Shown in pieces: positions 53,889 through 64,000 of a DNA stretch of 64,000 nt. The stretch is from Azorinus chamasolen. Lineage: Eukaryota; Mollusca; Bivalvia; Cardiida; Solecurtidae. Under the pieces are notes generated by a model that was given only the letters and a program-made list of their open reading frames with translations, ran no database searches and was not told the DNA's origin. The position numbers were made by a program, and so were the translations under genes. The first letter of the stretch is position 1. The number at the start of each line of letters is the position of its first letter. The stretch covers positions 54,256,431-54,320,430 of the forward strand of contig OY755252.1 in the NCBI GenBank assembly GCA_963576725.1. Reading direction: 5' to 3'.

Positions 53889-54439
53889 AGATTTATATGG
53901 TCTAGATCTATTCTAAAATACTTTTACTAGATCTGCTACGGTACAGTACCGATGCCAGAAAGTGATTTTACAACACCCAAATGAACGCCATGAGACTGTG
54001 TATCTTAATATCTAGATTTTATTAACATAAAACGAGAATCGAAATTTTAAATACTGTTGATCTTAATTATTCGACATATCAGGCATGTCCAACAAATAAA
54101 TAAGAATGTCTCCCATTTTAAAGAAAGACCAGATCAATGGATCGGTTTTTTTTTCAAAGTTCAGCTGGTAATGTATAGAGCATTCCTTTAGGCCGATTAA
54201 TTCAAGCTTCTTGCTGTATCTTCCCTTCGAAACTAACACAAAATGTTATTATAGTCAAAGGATATAGTAAATGTACAGAAACTAACAATTCCTAACCAAC
54301 ACAGCCGTTAAATGATGTGTAGGCTAACTATTGCTTAGTCTATACATAGGGATACATAGGTTGATACTGGTGTTTTTGCCCACCAGTTAACTGCACATGC
54401 GTAAAATCGATAGAGTTGTTTACAAACGCCCATTTGCCC
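53889..54439. other. No feature recognised
   Basis: No exon or repeat family identified. Confidence 0.35.
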
Positions 54440-54603
54440 TATATGTAAGTTGGAACATTGTAGCCATTTTACAAAGTATATGAACATATATTCCATTAGC
54501 AAACAGAGCAGACCCTGATCAGACGGCTCCTATAGGAGCCGTCTGATCTGAGTCTACCCAGTTTTCAGATGCGTGAAAACACGTATATAAGGGAAAGTGT
54601 TGA
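54440..54603. mobile_element. M1b right part
   Basis: GGAACATTGTAGCCATT, perfect GACGGCTCCTATAGGAGCCGTC, GGGAAAGTGTTGAA. Confidence 0.72.
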
Positions 54604-54662
54604 ATATGCCAACTTTTTTCGGAGACATCGGTTATTATCGTCATATACGTCTATTTTTATTT

Positions 54663-55158
54663 ACTGGGGAATTTCCCATTAGCATCTATTTTAAGAACAG
54701 AACTTTCGACAGACTTACATGCTAAATATAAGCGTAAATTTGAATTTTTGTATTATATGGCGTTTTGACTGAACTCTGAGAAGTTTATAGAAAAGGTCTG
54801 TATAACAGAATGCATTATATTTGCCGTGGTTAGGTTAATATGGACCGACTGCATGGATTTCGGCTTGCAAAGTAGCTAATTATCATAAGCATGGGGTTTT
54901 GAAATAACTACCAGGTCGTAAGAATGACCCCAGGATTTTCATCACATTAGATGACTGTATCTGGATTTTGTACTTCGAGTTTAGCCATGTGTAGGGGCAT
55001 TGTAAAAGGCTGTATGCCAGTATAGGCATTAACTAATGAAATCACAGTTTACTACAAAATACTAGTGGGTCATATGCAAATTGCAATGTAACATAGTTCC
55101 TGATTGGTGGAAAACTAGAACAAGAATGAAAATAGACAGCTAGTCGCTGAAAAAATGC
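54663..55158. repeat. 500-bp segment duplicated from or to 31165-31683
   Basis: Direct orientation, interrupted by small indels; retains the octamer and CCAAT words on the minus strand. Confidence 0.8.
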
Positions 55159-55239
55159 AGATTTCCTTGTAAAACTTGAAAGCTTGCTGAACTCCAACAG
55201 TTACAATCTGGATGCCTCCAGTTTCTGTGACTGTATGGT

Positions 55240-55580
55240 TTTTAATACCATGCCTTTTACCTCCTCCTTCCACACATGAAACCCAGTGCAAACAAATGAA
55301 AATTTTAGTATTACACAAGAGCCGCATGCGGTGCCAATGCTCATCTGATTTGGTGCTTGCCAGTTGGAAAAAACGGGCAATAACTTGAATATTTTGAAAT
55401 CAAGAGTTATAGTTCTTATGTTTTCCTCAATGAGTTCGACCAACCTATGAAGTTTCATGTTGATACCTCTTACACGTTTCGAGTTATGTGCTACATTAAA
55501 GTTTTTGCACACCGACGACGACAACATCTACAACCCAGTGATCACAATAGCTTGACCTTCGAAACAGACAAGCTAAAAAT
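55240..55580 (-). repeat. Dispersed repeat, AGCTTGTCTGTTTCGAAGGT type
   Basis: Minus strand AGCTTGTCTGTTTCGAAGGT, GTCGTCGTCGG, AACTCGAAACGTGTAAGAGG. An open frame crosses it but this looks like a mobile repeat rather than a gene. Confidence 0.55.
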
Positions 55581-55870
55581 GACTAGACCCTAATTAGAAG
55601 TATCCTATTAGTACTGACCATCTAGAATCAACATTGTTTGATAAGCGTAAATGATCTAGACCTAGATCAGAGGAATCTTGTTGGATAGTGCTATTCTAAG
55701 TATAAAATGCAATTATTTTCTGTCATGTACATGCAGAATTGATTAATCTCTTGAGACGTATGAAAGGAATAAACATTTGATTATTATAGTATTTTGTGAA
55801 AGAATAGTTATCCTTTGAAGAGCAGTAATGATTGGGTTTAAAAATTAATCAGTTTTTTTGCTTCTTCTGA

Positions 55871-56010
55871 ATTGAGTTACAAGCCTATTGCGCTGAGCCC
55901 ACTATATGTTTGCGCTGAGCCCACTATATGTTTGTGCTAAGCCCACTATATGTTTGCTACATCAGTTATTGAGTTACAACCCTATTGCGCTGATCCCACT
56001 ATATGTTTGC
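55871..56010. repeat. GAGCCCACTATATGTTTGCGCT tandem repeat
   Basis: Four irregular copies of CCCACTATATGTTTG. Confidence 0.85.
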
Positions 56011-56102
56011 TACATCAAATCATGTCTTTGCTACTTTTGCAGTAACCTCTTATATGAAGTAGAACGTGATGCAAAGGTATGCTTGGACGAGTTTTCAAGG
56101 GA

Positions 56103-56302
56103 GTACAAGGAATCATACAAACTACTTCGAGATAACAGAAATTCGAATCATTCTATTTCTAATGCGAACACTTTCACAAGTTCCCAGCTTAATGCAGGTC
56201 TAAGGTAATACTGAAAACTCATGTAGGAGCGAGCTATCAGCATTACTTTCTACCTATACTAAGTTCCAGTTATCCGAGTTCGATATCGAAATTCATCTGT
56301 AC
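56103..56302. mobile_element. M3 transposon, reverse, diverged
   Basis: CTTCGAGATAACAGAAATTC, GCTTAATGCAGGTCTAAGG, TCGATATCGAAATTCATCTG. Confidence 0.7.
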
Positions 56303-56507
56303 TTGAAATATACGAGAACTAGCGTGGCGATGAGGTGTTGGGGCGCTAAACCCCTTTTTCTGTCCCTGTTCTTCTTTAGCTTGACAAAGTACTGATGCAC
56401 CTTGGGGATTTAATTCCGCCACCGGCTTTAAACGTTTTGTAAATGCCCGTGCATTGACTTCTTATCCCATTCAAGACCAAGTTTTCAAAATCTGATGCCA
56501 CTGCATC

Positions 56508-56572
56508 AAACAGTTTGGATCCAGATGAGACGCCGAGTTACTCGGCGTCTCATCTGGATCAACACTGTTTGC
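56508..56572. mobile_element. M7 hairpin, almost perfect
   Basis: AAACAGTTTGGATCCAGATG, apex GCCGAGTTACTCGGC, mirrored arm. Confidence 0.83.
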
Positions 56573-56861
56573 ATGTGCTACAAATAATTACTTCATCGTG
56601 TCAAAAGTTTAAACAAACCATACACGTCAACATGCAAGATTTCATCTGAAGTATGTGTGTTACATTGTGTTGGTATTCTGACGTTTAGATCAATCAAGCT
56701 ATTACAGACTATTGAAGAAAGCTTTCAAAAGGTGATTAAAATGTCTTTCCCAAACTTTTGGCAGGTATTCAAAGAGGCAAGTTAATTGCCTAAACTCTTA
56801 AACAGATATTTGTTATTATGTTATTTTGCTAGAGTATACAATGAAGCCTCTTCGTAAAAGA

Positions 56862-57060
56862 GCAACAGATACAGTAAATGTGTGTACTCAAATACTAAAA
56901 TCGTAATTTCTCCACCAAATCCTAAGTTGTGACGGCTCTTTAGAATCGTCTCTTCAAGACGATTCTAAAGAGTGGTCACAACATAGGGTTTGGTGGGGGA
57001 AATAAGGGAGTTCTTCCGGAAAGTGCTTTAATTTACGCATCTTATCTGGACCTCTGTCAG
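56862..57060. mobile_element. M5 transposon, complete
   Basis: GCAACAGATACAG to CATCTTATCTGGACCTCTG; palindrome AGAATCGTCTCTTCAAGACG. Confidence 0.8.
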
Positions 57061-57284
57061 ACTAAGATGTAACGTCCACTAAAATTCAATCTAATTATGT
57101 GTTTAGAAGTCAGTTGGAAGATTAAACATTATATAAATCACGCATATATTGAAGATGGGTTATAAATATGATTGACCAGTTTCAAAAGATTTCCCTGAAA
57201 ATCAGAAATAACAGATTCCATTGCCATCGTGATTTCTTGTTCTTGTACAAAATATTATTCCATGTCAGGAACACGTACAGAACT

Positions 57285-57490
57285 ACAGTTGACCTTCAAT
57301 ATCTAGAACATCATGGGAACATACAAATTACTCCGAGATAACAGAAGTTCGAGTCATCCTATGTCTATTTTTTGACAGTTTCTCCAGTTCATAGCTTAAT
57401 GCAGGTCTAAAGTAATTCTGAAAGCTCCTGTATACAGGAACACTCAACAGTACGTACGATCTTAAACTGTCACATGTGTTTCCTAGATAT
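57285..57490. mobile_element. M3 left part
   Basis: TACAGTTGACCTTCAATATC, GCTTAATGCAGGTCTAAAG, AGCTCCTGTATACAGG. Confidence 0.7.
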
Positions 57491-57980
57491 GAAGGTTGAA
57501 CTTTTAATGAATATTTAAAATGAATCTTGGCATTTTAAACCAATCATTCTTTAGCAATTATTAACATGGAAGCGCCAGAGTTTCGATGCTCGTCTAACGA
57601 CACAAACAATACATGCATTGAATAATAAATATGTTGTCATGGTAATATGTACCATCTATTTTCATATTTTAAAGAAGAAAAAGATACAATAGGTCAAAAA
57701 GTTTTTTCAAGAGGCTTTGACAGAAAACCATTGTTTCCTAAATGGCTAGTTTGTTTGTTTGTGCCGCGTTTTACCTCGCTTTAATAGTATGTCAGTCATG
57801 CCGCCACGTCAAGCTGGAAGACACCCAACTGTTGTCCGTGTATGGAATAAGTTGCATTGTATCGTGCACAGAAGAATACCAGGGTAGAACCACTGGCCTA
57901 CCGCAAGCCAGCTGGATGGTTTCCTCACATGTAAATTCCGAATGCTCAGGCCGGGATTTGAACCACAGCGGTACTTAAGG
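57491..57980. other. No gene recognised; possible decayed tRNA-like B box
   Basis: GGTTCAAATCCCGGCC on the minus strand near 57958 fits a B box but no A box lies at the right place. A 78-codon plus frame here is not family-like. Confidence 0.3.
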
Positions 57981-58476
57981 TACAGTGCTCCCTCTCTACA
58001 ACGACACCCTTTGGGATACGAAGATTATATGTGTTGTTCAGAGGGAGTTGTTATAGGGAGGGAATATAAAACATAATTAGCTTGTTTGCTAATCCCCAGA
58101 TAAGGTGTATTCTAAAACCGTTATGCCTCAATCAAACCCTATGCTGTGACCACTCTTTATAATCGTCACAAAGTGACGATTCTAAAGAGTGGTCACAACA
58201 TAGGGTTTGATGAAGGCATAAAGAAAATACGATGGAAAATGTTGTTTCCGGAGCCTTGTTGTTTCGGAAACAGTGACATGCGTTGTTGAAATGAGGGAAT
58301 CGTTATTGAGAGGGCCGTTGTAGGGAGGGAGCACTGTAACAGTGACACGCGTTGTTGTAATGAGGGAATCGTTATTGAGAGGGCCGTTGTAGGGAGGGAG
58401 CACTGTAACAGTGACATGCGTTGTTGAAATGAGGGAATCGTTATTGAGAGGGCCGTTGTAGGGAGGGAGCACTGTA
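57981..58476. mobile_element. M6 transposon with triplicated right end
   Basis: TACAGTGCTCCCTCTCTACA to GGAGGGAGCACTGTA; M5-like palindrome CTTTATAATCGTCACAAAGTG in the centre. Confidence 0.88.
58269..58475. repeat. 69-bp tandem repeat, three copies, at the M6 right end
   Basis: AACAGTGACATGCGTTGTTG begins at 58269, 58338 and 58407; each unit ends with the M6 terminus. Confidence 0.93.
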
Positions 58477-58569
58477 GTAAGTGATCTGTTAAGTGATGCT
58501 AAAATAGTGAACCGAAAACAATATAACATAAACACACTCTTTTCACTGCCATATATAGGTGATTCCATG

Positions 58570-58640
58570 ATAATATTTGCAAACAGTTTGGGACCAGGGG
58601 AGACGTCTCCTCAGGATCCAAACTGTTTGACACTGATTAT
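58570..58640. mobile_element. M7 short hairpin
   Basis: GCAAACAGTTTGGGACC and GGATCCAAACTGTTTGAC, apex GGAGACGTCTCC. Confidence 0.75.
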
Positions 58641-58910
58641 ATTGTTGTAAAGTAATTGAAGAAAATGCCACCTTGAATCCTGAAGCAGACGATTACCTGA
58701 GCAGATGATATTTACTTGGCGCCAAAAGGGTTAAGAAACTGGCTTTCACTAATAGTAGTGTTTTGTACCACTTTATGGGATCATCTATTCATTATTTATT
58801 TATTATTATTATCCTTGTACAGATAAGTGCATGCATGGTTCTAAATTAATCAACTAAGTGGATTTCAAACGGTTTTGTTGATTACCGCCTCATTCTGATT
58901 AACCCTTTAC

Positions 58911-59125
58911 TTAACCCTGTCACTGCCAATGCCGGATCTGTGATCACCTATGCAAACAGTTTGGATCCAGATGAGACGCTGAGTAACTCGGCGTCTCATC
59001 AGGATCCAAACTGTTTGTTACTGTTACTATGTTTTTGAAACAAAAATGTAGAAAATCAAAAAAATGAAAATTTGTAGCATACGACAAAGTTAGCAGACGA
59101 CAGAATTTGGCAGCGAAAGGGTTAC
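58911..59125. mobile_element. M7-core transposon with TTAACCCTGTCACTGCC ends
   Basis: Left TTAACCCTGTCACTGCC, right GGCAGCGAAAGGGTTAC; core hairpin GAGACGCTGAGTAACTCGG. Confidence 0.82.
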
Positions 59126-59165
59126 ATATATGTAACATTGAGCCATCTGAAAAAATGACGCCGCC

Positions 59166-59411
59166 TTAATCCTTTACGCCATAAATACGCCTGTCTACGC
59201 ATTAGCAAACAGAGTATACCAAGACCAGACGGCTCCTATAGAAGCCTTCTGATCAGGGTATATTCTGTTTACTCATGGAATCATATTGATCTGATTCCTT
59301 AATCCGCCATGGTCAAACTTGCATGTGTTCCTGTTCCAGCATATAAATAACCGAATATATATTCATGACGTCATTATTTCTTACATGAATATTCATGGAG
59401 CAAAGGGTTAT
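59166..59411. mobile_element. M1 transposon
   Basis: TTAATCCTTTACGCCATAAA to CATGGAGCAAAGGGTTA; GCAAACAGAGTATACC hairpin. Confidence 0.78.
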
Positions 59412-59489
59412 TCTTCAATATAATTACACAAGTTTCTGTTACTTTCGATTCGTTCAAGTGTTTGAAGAAGTATCGACCGAGAAAGTATC

Positions 59490-59570
59490 GACCGAGTGTG
59501 AACTATCTTGGATCCCGATGAGATGCCGAGTTACTCAGAGTCTGATCTGGATCCAATCTGTTTACATAAG
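59490..59570. mobile_element. M7 copy
   Basis: CCGAGTGTGAACTATCTTGG and GGATCCAATCTGTTTAC. Confidence 0.65.
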
Positions 59571-59586
59571 CAATTACATATTCGTC

Positions 59587-59709
59587 ATTTACTCCATGAA
59601 TATTAATGTAAGAACAAATGACATCATGACTATGCGCTAGATATTTTAGAATGGCACATAGACACGGAACGTTTGGTCATGGTATAAAGTACAGAATCAT
59701 ATTTATATT
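59587..59709. mobile_element. M1 end fragment, reverse
   Basis: TTTACTCCATGAATATTAATG, GACATCATGACTATG, AATGGCACATAGACACG. Confidence 0.6.
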
Positions 59710-59799
59710 ATTGGGCTGCGCGTATCGCGCAGACCTATATTGTGTTTGGTTTTCGATGACTAATTTTCTTGCATTGATGGTAGATTTTTACCTTTTTCC

Positions 59800-60080
59800 A
59801 CTGAAGAGCTTCGTTTCAGCAATGTGCCCAATGCGCCTCCTACTACCATCGCCCTTATCTCTACCTATCTATACAGTCTGCCGCATACTATCAAGGGTAA
59901 AGAAAGTGATTGCAAAATCTGTATTACCTCGATCACTATTTTAGGGAAATTGTAACACATTGCTTTTTTATAAGAGCTCATAGTTTAAACATTGACGCAA
60001 ACGTAATCGGAACGTTCGGGCGTGAAGGGCTTTGTTTCAGCAATGTTCCCAATACGTCTCCTACTACCATCGCCCTGTTT
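59800..60080. repeat. Direct repeat of about 50 bp, 219 bp apart
   Basis: TTTCAGCAATGTGCCCAATG, CTCCTACTACCATCGCCCT at 59814-59855 recurs at 60034-60074. Confidence 0.8.
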
Positions 60081-60175
60081 TCTATCTGTCATAGACGATT
60101 CTATTTTTGATAAATTGACCGCCGCCATTTTGAATGTCCCGTGACCTGTCCGCTATTACATGACTGATAAACAAT

Positions 60176-61340
60176 GCAAGAAAAGGCATCAAAGTTTTCA
60201 CAAAATTTGTTTTAACACACACCCATTATGGATGAGCTCGAACATCATAAGTAGAAACACACATTAACGTTAAGATTATCATTATTTTCTATTTTTAGTT
60301 TTGCTCTATGACTTTTAAGAAGAAAATAATTATCTAACAGAATGATGCACAGGACTATCTATCGGCGAATCTTCGAGTTATTAAAAATATTACATAAAAC
60401 TATTTAGTGGCGGCTCGACGAGGAATATATACAATATTTAAGAATTGTTAACGCACAGGGTCGAGAATTTTCTCTATGAATGAATTAATGTTAGGTTTTT
60501 TTTAGTTTAAAGTACGTTTTTAACATGATTTACTATCACTTTCGTCTAGCGAACTTTTGAAACAATTTGTCCCACTTGAAGACAGAGTCCAAAAGAAAAA
60601 ATAATTATGGTACCCCAAATCTGCACCTCTGCATGAAACAGTGCAGTTTGTAACCGGTTTTTTTCTCGTTTAATATGCAAGCATTTATAACGTAATAATT
60701 AATACGTTCCAGATGGTTTGGTTCCAAATCCCTTCCCATATTATTTATAGATATCATGTAATTCGGTTCCAGATTACCAAAGTTTCATTTATCATACAGT
60801 CCAGATCAGCTACTTAACAGGTTGTGAATGACTAGTGCATGATAAAAATACAAATGTAATCATCTATTTTTTTTTTTTATAGATCTTTTTATCTTTTTAC
60901 TTAACATATCAACACCCTAAAGACTTGGAATGGCTGAAGAATAACCCAACACGTTGGGATTTAAAGTTCTATGCTAAGTCATAGATCTAATTTGTCAAAC
61001 TATAGTTTTCTTCTATTTTATAATTGGCACATTGTTTGGTATTCTTGTGTTAATAGAAGTATAGCTGTTACGTTATAATGCATAACTTTGTTGATAAGAA
61101 AGTGTGATAGATGGCAGTTATGTAATCACTGACCATTGTCCCCTGTTGAGATCATATGGGATTTACTGGCCATCTGACACCTTTGATCCCCATGTCTAGT
61201 TAGTAATTTAGCAGTATTAAGGCTGAGTAAGTCATGTTATAATATTGTTTCAAAGTGTCTAACACAATTTATTTTCATGTATTCAAAACAAATTGTTTGT
61301 ATTGTTAAATTCTTTGAATGCGGGAAAGAAAGGTACACTG
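60176..61340. other. About 1.2 kb without recognised gene or repeat
   Basis: AT-rich, with a poly-T at 60868-60880; nothing coding supported. Confidence 0.4.
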
Positions 61341-61342
61341 AC

Positions 61343-61413
61343 ATTTAAAAACAGTGTAGACCCTCCAAAAAGCAACCCTCTGATCTGGGTCTTCACTGTT
61401 TAGTATTCAAAAT
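61343..61413. mobile_element. Hairpin core remnant, M9 type
   Basis: AAACAGTGTAGACCCTCC and CTGGGTCTTCACTGTTTA. Confidence 0.5.
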
Positions 61414-61580
61414 CATCGAGCAACTTTAAGTCTTATATAATGATTCATGCAATCTACAGTTAAACAATAATGGACCATTTCACTTTAAAAGTTCAGCATT
61501 CAAAGGTTTAATCATCACAACGCAACAGAATAAAAAGAAAGTTTTCATAGTTATACAATTTATAAAACATGCTTATTTGT

Positions 61581-61801
61581 TTAACCCTCTCCCTGTTCTT
61601 TTTTATTCAAAATTTCAATACTTACTGAATATTCATAAAACATAAGTTATAATGAAATGTGGATGGTGGTACATTGTAGCCATTCTAGAAACCTGTGCAG
61701 AGCAGACCCTGATCAGTTGGGATGATCCTACTTGAGACGTCAGCTCTGGGTCTGCTCTGTTTGCCAATGCGTGAACACGTTTATATGAGGGAATGTGTTA
61801 A
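61581..61801. mobile_element. M1b transposon, reverse, complete
   Basis: TTAACCCTCTCCCTGTTCTT to GAGGGAATGTGTTAA; GAGCAGACCCTGATCAG hairpin. Confidence 0.8.
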
Positions 61802-61811
61802 AACCCTAGCT

Positions 61812-62130
61812 TAACCCTATATAAACGCATTTGCAAACAGACAAGACTCGGATCAGATTGCTCAAATTTAAGCTGCTTGATCAGGTGGTCTGCTCTGCTT
61901 GCTTATCCCATTACCATATACAGTTTTAACGCCTTTTGCAAACAGAGAAGGCCCAGATCTGAAGGCGCCTATTGGAGCCAAAAGATCTGAACCCAGTCTG
62001 TTTACTTATGAAACTTTTAACAGATCTTACTCTACAAAAGTCTTGTGTAACTACACCATTATCAACAAATCAGCTAATAAATAATAATTGTGTCATATTT
62101 TCTGACATAAATATTCATCAGGAAAAGGTT
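61812..62130. mobile_element. Two M1 partial copies in tandem
   Basis: TTAACCCTATATAAACGC with GCAAACAGACAAGACTC, then TTTAACGCCTTTTGCAAACA with GGCGCCTATTGGAGCC and tail ACATAAATATTCATCAGG. Confidence 0.65.
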
Positions 62131-62564
62131 GACAACCAACCAGTAACCACTTGTCGGTAGGAAACGAATTCAGCTAAGAATGTAGATATTTAATACATTT
62201 CGTTGCCGTCTTTCCAAAACGCATCGGCCCAAATATGCCTGACCCTGTAAAACACATTCGGGTTTAGGGAGAAAACTTTCAAAACAACGACAAACTAAAA
62301 ACTATACATGTAACTTAATAAATTACGACAGTTCGTGAAGATGGACTGAAGTCTTTTCAATTCATGGCTTTTAACCAGACTCTTCGTTTTACTGCCACCG
62401 CCGGCATGTAATGTAGCTTGAACGGCATCAAACAGGGACATTCTTTATGTTCTTTTTGTTCAATTTTGGGTAGTTAACAACATGAATTTTCCCGATCGTA
62501 TTTTTTTCTGGCTGAATACACATCCAACAGCTACAGACTGCTTTCCCCCGCTCCGTTTATACGA
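62131..62564. other. No feature recognised
   Basis: No exon or repeat family identified. Confidence 0.35.
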
Positions 62565-62567
62565 CAT

Positions 62568-64000
62568 TTTTAGCTCACCAGAGCACAAAGTGCTCAGGGT
62601 GAGCTTTTGTGATCGCCTGATGTCCGTCGTCCGTCGTCGTGCGTCGTGCGTCGTGCGTCGTCCGTCGTCCCGCGTCAACAATTTGAACCTTTAAAAATCT
62701 TCTCCTCTGAATCTACAGGGTTCTCAGCTTTCATCTTTGGTACATAGCATCACCTATAGGTCCTCTACAAAAGTTATATAAATAATGCCCCTGGGGTCAA
62801 AATTGGCCCCGCCCCAGGGGTTGAAAGTTTTCAATTGAAACATATTGTAAACCTTTGAAAATCTTCTCCTCTGAAACCAGAAGGTTCTCAGCTTTCATAT
62901 TTGGCACATAGCATCATGTTCAGGTCCTCTACAAAAGTTATATAAATTATGACCCTGGGGTCAAAATTGGCCCCGCCCCAGAGGTGGGAAGTTTTCAATA
63001 GAAACAAATAGTGAAATCTTTGAAAATCTTCTCCTCTGAAACTGGAAGGCTCTCATCTTTCATATTTGGCACAGAGCATCATGTTCAGGTCCTCTACAAA
63101 AGTTATATAAATTATGGCCCTGGGGTCAAAATTGGCCTCGCCCCAGGGGTGGGCAGTTTTCAATGGAAACAAATAGTGAACTCTTTGAAAATCTTCTCCT
63201 CTGAAACTGGAAGGCTCTCAGCTTGCATATTTGGCACAGATCATCATGTTCAGGTCCTCTACAAAAGTTATATAAATTATGGCCCTGGGGTCAAAATTGG
63301 CCCCGCCCCAGGGGTGGGCAGTTTTCAATGGAAACAAATAGTGAAATCTTTGAAAATCTTCTCCTCTGAAACTGGAAGGCTCTCTCAGCTTGCATATTTG
63401 GCACAGATCATCATGTTCAGGTCCTCTACAAAAGTTATATAAATTATGGCCCTGGGGTCAAAATTGGCCTCGCCCCAGGGGTGGGCAGTTTTCAATAGAA
63501 ATATATAGTGAAATCTTTGAAAATCTTCTCCTCTGAAACAAGAAGGCGCTCAGCTTTCATATTTGGCACATAGCATCATGATCAGGTCCTCTACAAAAGT
63601 TATATTAATTTTGACCCTGGGGTCAAAATTGGCCCCGCCCCAGGGGTGGGTAGTTTTCGGAATAGAAACAAATAGTGAAATCTTTAAAATCTTCTCCTCT
63701 GAAACTGATAGGCTCTCATCTTTCATATTTGGCACAGAGCATCATGTTCAGGTCCTCTACAAGAGTTATATAAATTATAGCCCTGGGGTCAAAATTGGCC
63801 CCGCCCCAGGGGTGGGCTGTTTTCAATGGAAACAAATAGTGAAATCTTTGAAAATCTTCTCCTCTGAAACTGGAAGGCTCTCAGCTTGCATATTTGGCAC
63901 ATAGCATCATGTTTAGGTCCTCTACAAAAGTTATATAAATTATGGCCCTGGGGTTCAAATTGGCCCCGCCCCAGGGGTGGGAAGTTTTCAATAGAAACAG
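62568..64000 (+). repeat. Bivalve-type dispersed repeat with about eight 165-bp tandem units, running off the window
   Basis: Opens TTTTAGCTCACCAGAGCACA, GTGCTCAGGGTGAGCTTTTG and a CGTCGT run (62620-62675). Then units with AATCTTCTCCTCTGAAAC, TTGGCACATAGCATCATG and CCCTGGGGTCAAAATTGG recur from about 62690 every 161-169 bp. Open frames across it are periodic and not genes. Confidence 0.9.

Noticed and set aside
55201..55527. 108-codon minus frame
   Set aside because: Lies in a dispersed repeat with GTCGTC-rich leader; no splice context or domain recognised.
56041..56074. 34-bp stretch with acceptor- and donor-like borders (NLLYEVERDAK)
   Set aside because: Too short, unsupported phase, next to tandem repeat and M3.
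57742..57978. 78-codon frame starting MASLFVCAAFYLALIVCQSC, signal-peptide-like
   Set aside because: Downstream part looks like a worn repeat with a B-box-like word; no partner exon, so not called.
58182..58568. Frame with repeated VLPPYNGPLNNDSLI
   Set aside because: Periodic read-through of the triplicated M6 end.
63011..63442. 143-codon frame with repeated SLKIFSSETGRLS
   Set aside because: Periodic because of the 165-bp tandem repeat; no stop by chance of unit length.

Overview
This window looks like eukaryotic, animal, repeat-saturated DNA, most likely from a bivalve mollusc. The evidence is split genes with GT-AG introns, many short palindromic DNA transposons, Penelope-like retroelements of the Naiad type (GIY-YIG domain before the reverse transcriptase), and satellite and GTCGTC-rich repeats of a kind abundant in bivalves. 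The species cannot be fixed by eye. No bacterial gene organisation, rRNA, CRISPR array or intact tRNA was seen.

Host genes. Two paralogous lectin-like genes point towards each other. Gene 1 (+ strand, 5' end outside the window) has four exons: 537-671 (short Sushi-like), 2455-2540, 5121-5229 and 9341-9561 (the last three form a C-type lectin domain, CTLD). Gene 2 (- strand) appears complete in six exons: 38469-38155 (signal peptide and PAN/apple domain), 30113-30038 (Cys-rich), 28791-28657 (Sushi-like), 27098-27016, 24885-24780 and 23724-23471 (CTLD). Shared intron phases join these to an open frame of 322 codons. A broken third CTLD exon lies at 42705-42770 (-). Both intact CTLDs lack the usual EPN/QPD and WND sugar and calcium motifs.

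Retroelements. Naiad-like Penelope elements occur at 1-233 (-), 16425-18430 (-), 18525-22600 (+, several truncated tandem pieces), 25765-26175 (solo 3' end) and 33190-37730 (+, nearly full length but frameshifted, inside intron 1 of gene 2). The long copy has TGA codons at positions where Cys is expected, including the first Cys of the CxC linker. Four 3' regions carry a SECIS-like hairpin (ATGA, 12-bp helix, AAA, GA) whose helix sequences differ while pairing is mostly kept. Together these indicate a selenoprotein-encoding retroelement.

Short DNA transposons, named here for reference. M1: ends TTAACCCTTTACTCC, with variant M1b ending AACAGGGAAAGGGTTAA. M2: ends TTAACCCATTCCCTCAT with a GAGCATTTGCTCC hairpin. 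M3: TA + CAGTTGAACTTCGATATC. M4: TA + CAGTAAAACCTCTCTAAACC. M5: hairpin containing CTTTAGAATCGTCTC. M6: TA + CAGTGCTCCCTCTCTACAAC. M7: AAACAGTTTGGATCCAGATG hairpin. M8: TTAACCCTTTGCTTGC ends. M9: GTGAGAGGGCTCC hairpin. M10: TA + TTATCCTACCAATTTGACC. M11: TTAACCCATTTGCTCC ends. TTAA-ended families suggest piggyBac-type mobilisation, and TA-CAGT-ended families suggest pogo/Tigger-type. Many are nested in one another, several with a visible target duplication or an uninterrupted copy elsewhere in the window.

Layout. 0-10 kb: gene 1 with transposon-filled introns. 10-16 kb: transposons, a 1.3-kb fold-back element and an AACAATAACC minisatellite. 16-22.6 kb: Penelope cluster. 23.5-38.5 kb: gene 2, with intron 1 invaded by a Penelope element. 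38.5-62 kb: mostly short transposons and anonymous sequence. 62.6-64 kb: a 165-bp tandem repeat running off the end. Boundaries of repeats are by eye and may be off by several bases.
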